From: an uncultured Nitrospinaceae bacterium
Lineage (GTDB): Bacteria > Nitrospinota > Nitrospinia > Nitrospinales > VA-1
Reading direction: 5' to 3'
Assembly: GCA_913043155.1 (NCBI GenBank)
Contig: CAJWLY010000091.1
Span: forward strand, 1-6,330
DNA: 6,330 bases
The notes beneath the pieces are model-generated. The model had not been told where the DNA came from. It searched no databases and worked only from the letters and a program-made list of their open reading frames with translations. Positions 1 through 5,941 of this stretch are shown one piece after another. Each line of letters starts with the position of its first letter. Position 1 is the stretch's first letter. A program made the position numbers and the translations under genes.

Positions 1-44
1 ACCAGTAGCAGGAGGGTGAGGTCCTTGATCAGATGCTCAATCAT
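1..44 (-). CDS. 5' end of a leftward gene, possibly a membrane protein (partial)
   Basis: Reading leftward from an ATG at 44-42 gives 14 uninterrupted codons, MIEHLIKDLTLLLL, before the window ends. A good ribosome binding site, GAAGG, lies on the minus strand at 54-50, five bases before the ATG. A candidate sigma-70 promoter is placed suitably upstream (132-104). The run of leucines after a short charged start looks like the beginning of a first membrane segment. It is reminiscent of the N-termini of CPA2-type (Kef-like) cation/proton antiporters, but 14 residues are too few to name a family. The call rests on start codon, ribosome site and promoter agreeing. Confidence 0.5.
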   Translation of the reverse strand, partial: MIEHLIKDLTLLLL

Positions 45-80
45 CTACGCCTTCGGTAGTGAGGGTGAGTGTTAACCTTT

Positions 81-102
81 ACAATCAAAATATTCTGATT
101 GT
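81..102. repeat. Inverted repeat, operator-like or leader hairpin
   Basis: ACAATCA (81-87) and TGATTGT (96-102) are perfect 7-bp inverted arms around an 8-base AT-rich centre. Outside them CCTT (76-79) and AAGG (109-112) can also pair across an internal loop. The repeat covers the predicted start point of the leftward promoter, where a repressor would bind. It could equally fold at the 5' end of the leftward transcript. No matching regulator is in the window. Confidence 0.45.
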
Positions 103-103
103 C

Positions 104-132
104 ATTATAAGGACTCCTTTTAGTAGAAACAA
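104..132 (-). promoter_or_regulatory. Candidate sigma-70 promoter for the leftward gene at 1-44
   Basis: On the minus strand a perfect -10 hexamer TATAAT (109-104) follows a weak -35 TTGTTT (132-127) with a 17-base spacer. Transcription would start near base 97, inside the inverted repeat at 81-102, giving a leader of about 50 bases before the ATG at 44. The evidence is sequence match and position only. Confidence 0.4.
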
Positions 133-181
133 GAAACACTGGAGGGTCATTTAATCTATAAACGGAATCTTGCCTGCACTA

Positions 182-210
182 TTGACAATTCTCGCCATCG
201 GGAGCAGATT
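182..210 (+). promoter_or_regulatory. Candidate sigma-70 promoter for formate-tetrahydrofolate ligase
   Basis: A perfect -35 hexamer TTGACA (182-187) is followed after 17 bases by a poor -10 hexamer CAGATT (205-210, three of six consensus bases). Transcription would start near 217 and leave a leader of about 54 bases before the GTG at 271. No folate-binding (THF) riboswitch pattern could be recognised in this leader. Confidence 0.3.
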
Positions 211-260
211 CAAATACAGAACTCCATACGCCCCACGAATAAAACCGCCGAATTTTGTTC

Positions 261-266
261 AAGGAG
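261..266 (+). promoter_or_regulatory. Ribosome binding site deciding the GTG start of fhs
   Basis: AAGGAG lies four bases before GTG 271. It is the only strong Shine-Dalgarno match near the start of the family-like protein sequence, so it supports GTG rather than a later ATG as the initiation codon. Confidence 0.75.
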
Positions 267-270
267 AACC

Positions 271-1917
271 GTGGCAGACGCAAACCCTGGAAAACCCATC
301 TCAGAGATCGCTTCACACCTGGGACTGGGTGCTGCTGATCTTATTTCCTACGGTCACACCAAAGCCAAAGTAAAGTTGGATGTACTTAAGAAGCATCCCC
401 CTCGGGGAAAACTCGTCCTGGTTTCCGCCATCACCCCCACACCCGCCGGTGAAGGCAAGACGACCACCACGATCGGACTGGGGCAGGCGCTTTCACAGTT
501 GAAACAGTCCGTATGCCTAGCCCTGCGCGAACCGTCATTGGGTCCGTGCTTGGGCATGAAGGGAGGAGCCACCGGCGGTGGAAGAAGCCAGGTTGTTCCC
601 GCAGAAGAAATCAACCTGCACTTCACGGGAGATTTCCATGCCGTCACGTCAGCGAACAATCTCCTTGCAGCGCTTCTAGACAATCACATCTATCGTGGCC
701 GGGGAATCAACATCGACCCACGACGCATCACCTGGAAGCGGGTCCTTGATATGAACGACCGGGCACTGCGCAACATCATCATCGGTCTCGGGGGGGTACT
801 TCAGGGGGTCCCGCGTGAGAGTGGATTCGATATTACCGCTGCATCCGAGATCATGGCCATCCTCTGTCTGGCGGAAGATTACGAAGACCTCCAGGCCCGC
901 TTGGACCGTATCCTAGTCGCTTTCACCCACGATGGAGAACCCGTCACTGCAAGAATCCTCAACGCCACTGGAGCACTCACTGCACTCCTCAAAGAGGCCA
1001 TGCAACCTAATCTGGTTCAAACCCTCGAAGGCACCCCCGCGTTCGTTCACGGCGGACCTTTTGCAAATATCGCGCACGGATGTAACTCCGTCGTCGCAAC
1101 TAAAATGGCCCTGGGCTTAGCCGACTGGGTCGTCACTGAAGCCGGCTTCGGATTCGATCTTGGCGCAGAAAAATTTTTTGACATCAAATGCAAAAGTGCC
1201 GGACTCGACACTGCCGCTGTGATCCTCGTAGCCACCTGCCGGGCTTTGAAAACGCATGGGGGTGTCAAGCTCGGCGACCTGACCACTCCCAATCTGGAAG
1301 CCCTGCAGAACGGACTAGGCAACCTCGATAAGCATGTGGAGAACATCATGCAATTCGGAGAGAAACCGATCGTTTGCCTCAACCGGTTTGCTGGTGATCA
1401 CGACGAGGAAATCGATCTTGTGCGAAAACATTGTGCCTCAAAACTTCAGGTTCCCTTTGCGTTAAGCAACGTTTTCGAAGAAGGAGGGGCAGGTGGAATC
1501 GAACTCGCACACACCCTCATTCAGCAGGCGGAAAAAGTATCGAATCCTTATAAATCCCTGTACAACTGGAATGAAGATGTGAAATCAAAAATATGGAAAG
1601 TGGCAAACAGCATGTACGGGGCACAGAAAATCCACTATGCAAAAAAAGCCGAGCGCGACCTCGCTTCGATCAAAAAGCTTAAGTACGACAAGCTACCAGT
1701 ATGCATCGCCAAAACTCCGGCTTCACTCACTGACGATCCCAAAGTCGTGGGCCGACCCGAAAATTTCAGCGTAACCGTACGTGAAATCCTGATCGCCGCA
1801 GGGGCTGGATTCCTTATCCCCATCACCGGCGACATCCTGCGCATGCCCGGCCTATCCAAGACCCCCCAAGCCGAAAACATCCGGGTGAAGGACGGTCGAA
1901 TCGAAGGAATTAAATAA
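271..1917 (+). CDS. fhs: Formate-tetrahydrofolate ligase (formyltetrahydrofolate synthetase)
   Basis: This cytoplasmic enzyme joins formate to tetrahydrofolate with ATP, giving 10-formyltetrahydrofolate for purine synthesis, initiator tRNA formylation or the Wood-Ljungdahl and serine one-carbon pathways. The 548 residues are close to the usual length of about 556. The ATP-binding loop TPTPAGEGKTTT is at residues 56-67 and the family glycine signature at 96-106. INLHFTGDFHA (114-124), VHGGPFANIAHGCNS (259-273), ATCRALKTHGG (321-331) and the C-terminal AGAGFLIPITGDI (510-522) all fit the family. The start is GTG, chosen because AAGGAG (261-266) lies just before it and the reading frame matches the family N-terminus. 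One oddity is that the signature reads KGGATGGGRS, where KGGAAGGGY is usual. The gene appears intact and monocistronic, and converges on the queD-like gene with an 8-bp gap. Confidence 0.97.
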   Translation: MADANPGKPISEIASHLGLGAADLISYGHTKAKVKLDVLKKHPPRGKLVLVSAITPTPAGEGKTTTTIGLGQALSQLKQSVCLALREPSLGPCLGMKGGATGGGRSQVVPAEEINLHFTGDFHAVTSANNLLAALLDNHIYRGRGINIDPRRITWKRVLDMNDRALRNIIIGLGGVLQGVPRESGFDITAASEIMAILCLAEDYEDLQARLDRILVAFTHDGEPVTARILNATGALTALLKEAMQPNLVQTLEGTPAFVHGGPFANIAHGCNSVVATKMALGLADWVVTEAGFGFDLGAEKFFDIKCKSAGLDTAAVILVATCRALKTHGGVKLGDLTTPNLEALQNGLGNLDKHVENIMQFGEKPIVCLNRFAGDHDEEIDLVRKHCASKLQVPFALSNVFEEGGAGGIELAHTLIQQAEKVSNPYKSLYNWNEDVKSKIWKVANSMYGAQKIHYAKKAERDLASIKKLKYDKLPVCIAKTPASLTDDPKVVGRPENFSVTVREILIAAGAGFLIPITGDILRMPGLSKTPQAENIRVKDGRIEGIK

Positions 1918-1925
1918 AGTTTTTC

Positions 1926-2294
1926 CTACTCAAAATACGCGGCACCGCAGTCGTCAAACTCCTTAATCTCCACCCTCTTCACACAAGCGTTGCCACCATT
2001 CACCTTCCCGGACAGCTCCTTGAACAGCCACCGGGCGATGTTTTCCGCTGACGGGTTTTGTGTATCAAACGGCGGAATCTCGTTGATATTTTTGTAATCC
2101 AAACGACTTAAAATTTCATCAACATTTTTCTTCAGTACAACAAAGTCTATACCCACACCAATCTTATCGAGCTCCTTCGCCTCCACAGTCACGATGGCCG
2201 TCCAGTTATGCCCGTGCAGGTTTTCATATTTTCCTTCGTAGTGGCGGAGCTGGTGTGCTGCAGAAAATCCGGTCTTGACCGTCACTTCGTACAT
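1926..2294 (-). CDS. queD: 6-carboxytetrahydropterin synthase (QueD/PTPS family) homologue with substituted catalytic residues
   Basis: The 122-residue protein has the T-fold QueD/PTPS layout. QueD turns 7,8-dihydroneopterin triphosphate into 6-carboxytetrahydropterin, early in queuosine (7-deazaguanine) synthesis. The zinc ligands are present: His14 in FSAAHQ, and His27 and His29 in LHGHNW. The family Asp66 in RLDYKN and Glu112 in IKEFDD are also present. The start at 2294 is preferred over an in-frame ATG at 2354 because the family N-terminus is MYEVTVKT and AGGGGAAG (2306-2299) sits just upstream. Two key residues differ: Tyr23 replaces the catalytic cysteine expected in KCENLHGH, and Tyr67 replaces the histidine of the expected Asp-His pair. 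The product may therefore not be a standard QueD. A PTPS-III-like role in folate synthesis, or a changed reaction, are alternatives. The family call is firm; the reaction is not. Confidence 0.85.
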   Translation of the reverse strand: MYEVTVKTGFSAAHQLRHYEGKYENLHGHNWTAIVTVEAKELDKIGVGIDFVVLKKNVDEILSRLDYKNINEIPPFDTQNPSAENIARWLFKELSGKVNGGNACVKRVEIKEFDDCGAAYFE

Positions 2295-2298
2295 TTCA

Positions 2299-2306
2299 CT
2301 TCCCCT
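2299..2306 (-). promoter_or_regulatory. Ribosome binding site deciding the queD-like start
   Basis: AGGGGAAG on the minus strand ends four bases before the ATG at 2294. The longer in-frame ATG at 2354 would add 20 residues unlike the family N-terminus, and this site would then lie inside the gene. The shorter start is therefore favoured. Confidence 0.7.
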
Positions 2307-2315
2307 TTTAACAGG

Positions 2316-2344
2316 ATGACAGAATTTGCCGGATTGAATTTCAA
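2316..2344 (-). promoter_or_regulatory. Weak candidate promoter for the queD-like gene
   Basis: On the minus strand TTGAAA (2344-2339) and TGTCAT (2321-2316) are separated by 17 bases and would start transcription near 2309, just before the ribosome site. Each hexamer departs from consensus, so read-through from bioA remains possible. No preQ1 riboswitch pattern was recognised in the leader. Confidence 0.25.
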
Positions 2345-2383
2345 ACCCAGCCAATCTTTAGTTTAAGTCGATTCTTAGAATTT

Positions 2384-2502
2384 TTATCCTGGGGAGCGGA
2401 AGCGACCAGAAAGAATCTCTTAGATTTTTCAAAAGTTAAGAACCGAACCCGCAAATTCTTCTGAGCCAAAAAAGAGATCCTACGCTCCCCTCAAGATGAT
2501 AA
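2384..2502. repeat. Degenerate palindromic intergenic repeat element (MITE/REP-like)
   Basis: The two ends of this ~119-bp segment are imperfect inverted copies of each other. Both begin TTATC read inward, both contain GGGGAGCG (2391-2398, and 2490-2483 on the other strand), and both then reach ATCTCTT (2415-2421, and 2478-2472 on the other strand). The left arm has about 12 extra bases, including GAAGCGACC. The wording (CCTG..GAGCG-GAAGCGA..AATCTCTT) resembles a family of dispersed palindromes seen in many bacterial genomes, of the type TCATCCTGAGCGAAGCGAAG. That resemblance is from memory. An RNA copy from either strand would fold into a long hairpin with a central loop near 2430-2465. No target-site duplication or coding content is visible. 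Confidence 0.6.
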
Positions 2503-2601
2503 CCATCAAAGAGTTCTTGTAGCTTTGTAGCATGAAATTATCAAATTTAAAATTTTTCAGTTTTCTAACCTGTCTTTTGGGGTGGCTCTATCTAAGCCCT
2601 T

Positions 2602-3963
2602 TTATTTCTTCAGCACAGCACGGATGCTTTCGTCGGCCGCATCGATCATAGTTTCTATTTCTTTTTCCATAATAATCAGCGGCGGAATAAAATAAATCAC
2701 GTTACCCAATGGGCGCATGAAAACTCCCCGTTTCAACCCTTCAAGATAAATCCGGTACCCCACGCGCAGTTCCGGAGGAAAAGGTTCCCTGCTTTTCTTG
2801 TCACGGACCAGTTCCATGGCAGCAATCATTCCCGTCTGGCGAAATTCACCACACCATTCAAGTTCGCGCAACCGGTTCCCTACTTCACCCAAGTATTTTA
2901 TTTTTGGCTGAAGGGTTTCCAGAAAGTTGTTTTCCCGGAGCATAGTGATTGTTTCGTTGGCACAGGCACAGGCCAACGGATTAGCCGTGTAACTATGGCT
3001 GTGAATAAACAGCTTCATTGAAGAGGGTTCGCCATAAAACGCCTGAAAGATTTCTTCGCTCGTCAACGTAGCCGCAAGTGGCAGGTAACCCGAAGTGATC
3101 CCCTTGGACAGACAGAGAAAAGTCGGGCTGAGTCCATGCTCCCCGCAAACAAAAAGCGCACCCGTACGTCCAAACGCCACTGCAACCTCATCGTAAATCG
3201 TATGCGCTCCAGTGGAGGCGCAGGCATCCTCAAGTTTTTTAAGATAAACAGGGGGATACATTTTCATTCCCGCCGCGCCCTGCACCAGGGGTTCGATCAC
3301 CACACCTGCAACCGTTTTTGCATTTTCAGCAAGGGTTTTCTCCATCGGCTCAAAACATTCGGCTCCACAGCTCTCCGGTCGCAGGTTATATGGACACCGA
3401 AAGCAGTCGGGTCCGGTTACCTCAATATTTTCCATGAGAACTTTTTCAAATTTTTCGCGGAATAAATCGATACCACAAACTGACAGCGCGCCCAGGGTTT
3501 CGCCGTGGTATCCACCGGAGAGATGAATGAACCGGACCCGTTCCACCTGTCCAGTCTGCTGCCAGTATTGCAGACTCATTTTCAGGGCGACCTCGACGGA
3601 GGTGGAACCGTTATCCGAGAAAAAAACGCGCGTTAAATGGGAAGGCGTCAGATCGACCAGCGAACAGGCCAAGTCGATTGCGGGCGAATGCGTGACCCCG
3701 GCGAACATGACGTGCGCCATACGGTCGGCCTGGTCTTTCAATGCCGCATTGAGCCGCGGGTGATTGTGTCCGAACAGATTCACCCACCACGAGGAAATGA
3801 CATCCATGTACCGCTTGCCGTCCCTGTCGATCAGGTAGATGCCCTCCCCTCGTTCAATAAGAAGAGGTGGAATGGATGCATGGTCCTTCATCTGGGTACA
3901 AGGATGCCAGACGGCCCGAAGATCGCGGTCCAAGTCGGGATCGTTCTTTGGGTTATCGAGCAT
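2602..3963 (-). CDS. bioA: Adenosylmethionine-8-amino-7-oxononanoate aminotransferase (BioA)
   Basis: This cytoplasmic PLP enzyme makes 7,8-diaminononanoate from 7-keto-8-aminopelargonate, the step before dethiobiotin synthase in biotin synthesis, with S-adenosylmethionine the usual amino donor (some homologues use lysine). The 453 residues have class III aminotransferase order: WHPCTQM (19-25), SSWWVNLFGHNHP (57-69), FFSDNGSTSVEVALKM (114-129) and the cofactor-stacking GGYHGET (150-156). YDEVAVAFGRTG follows, with Asp258 to bind the pyridine nitrogen, then LSKGIT with the Schiff-base Lys287, and HSHSYTANPLAC (321-332). A four-cysteine insert occupies 187-203. The ATG at 3963 lies 20 bp after the thiO stop with no clear ribosome site, which suggests coupled expression from the thiO transcript. 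No other bio gene is present in the window. Assignment to BioA rather than another class III aminotransferase rests on the N-terminal WHPCTQM and the paired tryptophans. Confidence 0.95.
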   Translation of the reverse strand: MLDNPKNDPDLDRDLRAVWHPCTQMKDHASIPPLLIERGEGIYLIDRDGKRYMDVISSWWVNLFGHNHPRLNAALKDQADRMAHVMFAGVTHSPAIDLACSLVDLTPSHLTRVFFSDNGSTSVEVALKMSLQYWQQTGQVERVRFIHLSGGYHGETLGALSVCGIDLFREKFEKVLMENIEVTGPDCFRCPYNLRPESCGAECFEPMEKTLAENAKTVAGVVIEPLVQGAAGMKMYPPVYLKKLEDACASTGAHTIYDEVAVAFGRTGALFVCGEHGLSPTFLCLSKGITSGYLPLAATLTSEEIFQAFYGEPSSMKLFIHSHSYTANPLACACANETITMLRENNFLETLQPKIKYLGEVGNRLRELEWCGEFRQTGMIAAMELVRDKKSREPFPPELRVGYRIYLEGLKRGVFMRPLGNVIYFIPPLIIMEKEIETMIDAADESIRAVLKK

Positions 3964-3983
3964 AATCAGGTCCGGAGGGCCGA

Positions 3984-5096
3984 TTACAAGTTGTACCGGC
4001 TTGGAGAAAACTCGGGAATCTCTTCCCTTAAAGTTTCTAAAATCGTTTCGGCAATATAATCCGCCTGATGCGGGGTCTGTAAAATTCCGTTGCGGTGATG
4101 TCCGGTCGAGTAATAAAGGTTTGCATAGCGCGAACTTTTTCCCATGATAGGCATCAGGTCCTCGGCAGCCGGGCGCAAACCGGTCCAGCTTTCAATCAGC
4201 GGTGCGTCCTCAAGGCAAGGCATAACTGCTGCGGCCCGATCGATGAGGTCGCGGATCACCTCTTCCTCGATTAACGGGTCGAACCCCCGATCCTCCATGG
4301 TGGAACCCAGAACGAACCCGTTCCCTCCGCGCCACGGGACGATATAAGTGAGCATTCCATGCACCGTGTAATCAAGCAGGTCATCGTCCACCTGCAAACG
4401 ACACATCTGCCCCTTGATCGGCTTGAGCGGGAGAGACACGCCGAGAATATTTGCAAGCTGGAGCGACCAGCTGCCGGAGGCAAGCACAAATTTTTGCCCC
4501 CTCACCTCCCCCGCATCGGTCACCGCCGCCCCCACCGAAGACGCGTCATGGATGAATCCGGTCGCGTTTTTTTCGAGTACTTCTATCCCCAGTTTTCTTG
4601 ACGCGGCGGCCAGTGCATCGTGCATTTCCCGGTTGTTGACCTGCCCCTCCCCGACCCACATTACCTCGCCGCACGAATCCGACAGAGTCGGAACCTTTTC
4701 CCGCCGCCGCTCGGGTGACCACAGTTCATGAGGAACATTTTCCTCCCGGAAAAAACGAATCCGCTCTTCCCAGTTCCCCTCATAGGATGCCGATGGCATG
4801 AGGGATCCGGTCGTAGACAGATAAATGGAAACACCGCTCACCGAAACAAGTTCTTCAATGAAGCGAGGGTATTTCTCTAACGATTCGCGGCAGAACCGAA
4901 AAAACCGATCGGCCTTCCCACATTCTGCGAAGGGGGCCAGCATGCCCGCAGCGGCACGCGATGCCATAAGAGAGTTCACCGGATCTCCCAGAACAGCCAG
5001 CCTGAGCCCCGGATCTATCCGCTTCAACCGGAAGGCGACACTGTGACCAATGATTCCGGCCCCGATCACCACTATGTCAAATAAGCGTTGTTCCAT
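3984..5096 (-). CDS. thiO: Glycine oxidase ThiO (FAD-dependent)
   Basis: ThiO oxidises glycine with oxygen to the imine dehydroglycine, which ThiG uses to build the thiazole of thiamine. The 370 residues match the family length. The FAD-binding Rossmann motif GAGIIG is at 12-17. SRAAAGMLAPF (46-56) follows, then VLASGSWS (204-211), PIKGQM (226-231) and YIVPWRGGNGFVLGSTMEDRG (251-271). WTGLRPAAEDLMPIMG (304-319) and STGHHRNGIL (330-339) close the fold. Arg308 and Arg335 correspond in position to arginines known to hold the glycine carboxylate in characterised ThiO. There is no signal peptide, so it is cytoplasmic. It is first in a leftward pair with bioA; thiG and thiS, common partners, are absent here. 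No good ribosome site or TPP riboswitch was recognised upstream of the ATG. A different small amino-acid oxidase of the DAO family is the main alternative. Confidence 0.88.
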   Translation of the reverse strand: MEQRLFDIVVIGAGIIGHSVAFRLKRIDPGLRLAVLGDPVNSLMASRAAAGMLAPFAECGKADRFFRFCRESLEKYPRFIEELVSVSGVSIYLSTTGSLMPSASYEGNWEERIRFFREENVPHELWSPERRREKVPTLSDSCGEVMWVGEGQVNNREMHDALAAASRKLGIEVLEKNATGFIHDASSVGAAVTDAGEVRGQKFVLASGSWSLQLANILGVSLPLKPIKGQMCRLQVDDDLLDYTVHGMLTYIVPWRGGNGFVLGSTMEDRGFDPLIEEEVIRDLIDRAAAVMPCLEDAPLIESWTGLRPAAEDLMPIMGKSSRYANLYYSTGHHRNGILQTPHQADYIAETILETLREEIPEFSPSRYNL

Positions 5097-5296
5097 GAAA
5101 ATCTTTAACAGGATTAATCCACATTCTATACGAGATCTCCACCACCCACCAGCCTGGTAAACCGGCTTTTCCTGGTTCGTTTCAATAATGTTGATCCTTT
5201 ACCTGTCATTATGTTACTTTTCTGGGTATCTTTAGATAGGATAAGGGGCTAGGATCTTCCGAATCCGCGATCCATTAATCTTTTACAGAGCTGATC
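5097..5296. other. Divergent intergenic region between thiO and the 214-residue gene
   Basis: This 200-bp region must drive thiO leftward and the next gene rightward. On the minus strand TAGAAT (5128-5123) and CATAAT (5213-5208) are near-consensus -10 boxes, but neither has a good -35 at the right distance, so no promoter is called. A hairpin with arms AGCC-GG and CC-GGCT, a bulged T and loop TAAA (5151-5167) is followed rightward by TTT. A 5-bp palindrome TATCT-TT-AGATA lies at 5227-5238. Both could arise by chance. No riboswitch was recognised. Confidence 0.4.
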
Positions 5297-5941
5297 ATGA
5301 CTGAAAATAACGAAAGCACCACCGCCGATTCCGAATTCGCAAAAAAAACAGCGGCGCGTGTAGAACCCATTTTGAAGCACTTGGACACGGAAGATGTCGT
5401 TATTGAAAAAGAAAAAATCAGCGAACTGTTCGTTGAGTTATGGGAATATGAAGACGGCGAAAACTTAAAGCCAGAGACCCAACGCCTGACGACGATTGCC
5501 CTCTTCATATATGCCACCCATAATATCCTCGACAATTACAATATTCGGATTAACAGCGCGCGAACTCATATCATCGAAGCCCTACGCGCATGGGTGAAAC
5601 CGGAGTTGGAAAAAGCTGTCGCAGCAGAGAAGGCAGCGGACGATCCATTTAAAGCCTTTATTGAAAATAATCAGCCTAAAATCGACGAGGAATACCCCTG
5701 GGAGCATTTCATGATCGAACATAAAAAGGCCGACGCCGGGGAATGGAACTATAAAATGAAACAATGCTGGTTCGCACGGTTCTTCATCCGGCTCGGTCGG
5801 GTCGATTATATCGAGACCGCCTGCGGGTTCGATAAGATTCCATGGGAGGCACGCCAGGATTATGTTGACCTGAAACTCTCCAACCTGTTTGCAAAACTGG
5901 GAACCCTCTGCCAGTTCAAATACACTCCAGCAAAAAAGTAA
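5297..5941 (+). CDS. Uncharacterised protein, C-terminus resembling L-2-amino-thiazoline-4-carboxylate hydrolase family
   Basis: I do not recognise the whole 214-residue protein. It has no signal peptide or membrane segment, is rich in charged residues, and residues 1-115 look mainly helical. The C-terminal third shows an ordered pattern: Cys157, Ala160, Phe163, Leu166-Gly167, Cys176, Asp179, Gly202, then Cys205-x-Phe207-x-Tyr209. The C-x18-C-x2-D spacing, the LG at +9/+10 and the final CxFxY match what I recall of the family named for L-2-amino-thiazoline-4-carboxylate hydrolase, which opens a thiazoline ring towards cysteine. Many members have no known role, so family membership is a tentative inference and no substrate is proposed. 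The ATG at 5297 is the first in frame after the divergent region, though its ribosome site (AGAG, 5287-5290) is poor. It stands alone, divergent from thiO and convergent with the yajQ-like gene. Confidence 0.85.
   Translation: MTENNESTTADSEFAKKTAARVEPILKHLDTEDVVIEKEKISELFVELWEYEDGENLKPETQRLTTIALFIYATHNILDNYNIRINSARTHIIEALRAWVKPELEKAVAAEKAADDPFKAFIENNQPKIDEEYPWEHFMIEHKKADAGEWNYKMKQCWFARFFIRLGRVDYIETACGFDKIPWEARQDYVDLKLSNLFAKLGTLCQFKYTPAKK

Larger units (their letters stand above)
2295..2601. other. 307-bp intergenic region between bioA and the queD-like gene
   Basis: From the queD side it holds the ribosome site and weak promoter, then the palindromic element (2384-2502), then an AT-rich stretch (about 2530-2565). 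An inverted pair GGCT/AGCC with a 7-base loop (2584-2598) lies next to the bioA stop codon. That hairpin is followed by a T-rich run only when read rightward, so it is not a convincing terminator for leftward bioA transcription. A 39-codon open frame at 2532-2651 is described under findings. No RNA gene was recognised. Confidence 0.6.

Noticed and set aside
12..69. Direct repeat GAGGGTGAG (12-20 and 61-69)
   Set aside because: Nine bases, only two copies, one inside a coding start; consistent with chance.
170..373. Rightward 67-codon frame overlapping the fhs start
   Set aside because: It overlaps fhs in another frame, lacks a ribosome site, and its protein resembles nothing; fhs is clearly the real gene.
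1047..1382. Leftward 111-codon frame inside fhs
   Set aside because: It is antisense to highly conserved fhs motifs; a codon-bias shadow.
2295..2354. Longer N-terminus for the queD-like gene from ATG 2354
   Set aside because: The 20 extra residues do not fit the family, and the strong ribosome site lies just before the inner ATG at 2294.
2295..2400. preQ1 riboswitch upstream of the queD-like gene
   Set aside because: The short stem with an A-rich tail and the conserved core typical of preQ1 aptamers could not be found on the minus strand.
2584..2609. Intrinsic terminator after bioA
   Set aside because: The GGCT/AGCC stem is only 4 bp, and its T-rich flank is on the side suited to rightward rather than leftward transcription.
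3637..4059. Rightward 140-codon frame across the bioA-thiO junction
   Set aside because: It is antisense to two well-matched genes, and its translation shows only the composition expected of a reverse-strand shadow.
5097..5296. TPP riboswitch upstream of thiO
   Set aside because: The conserved CTGAGA and the later GATCTGGATAAT-type segment are absent.
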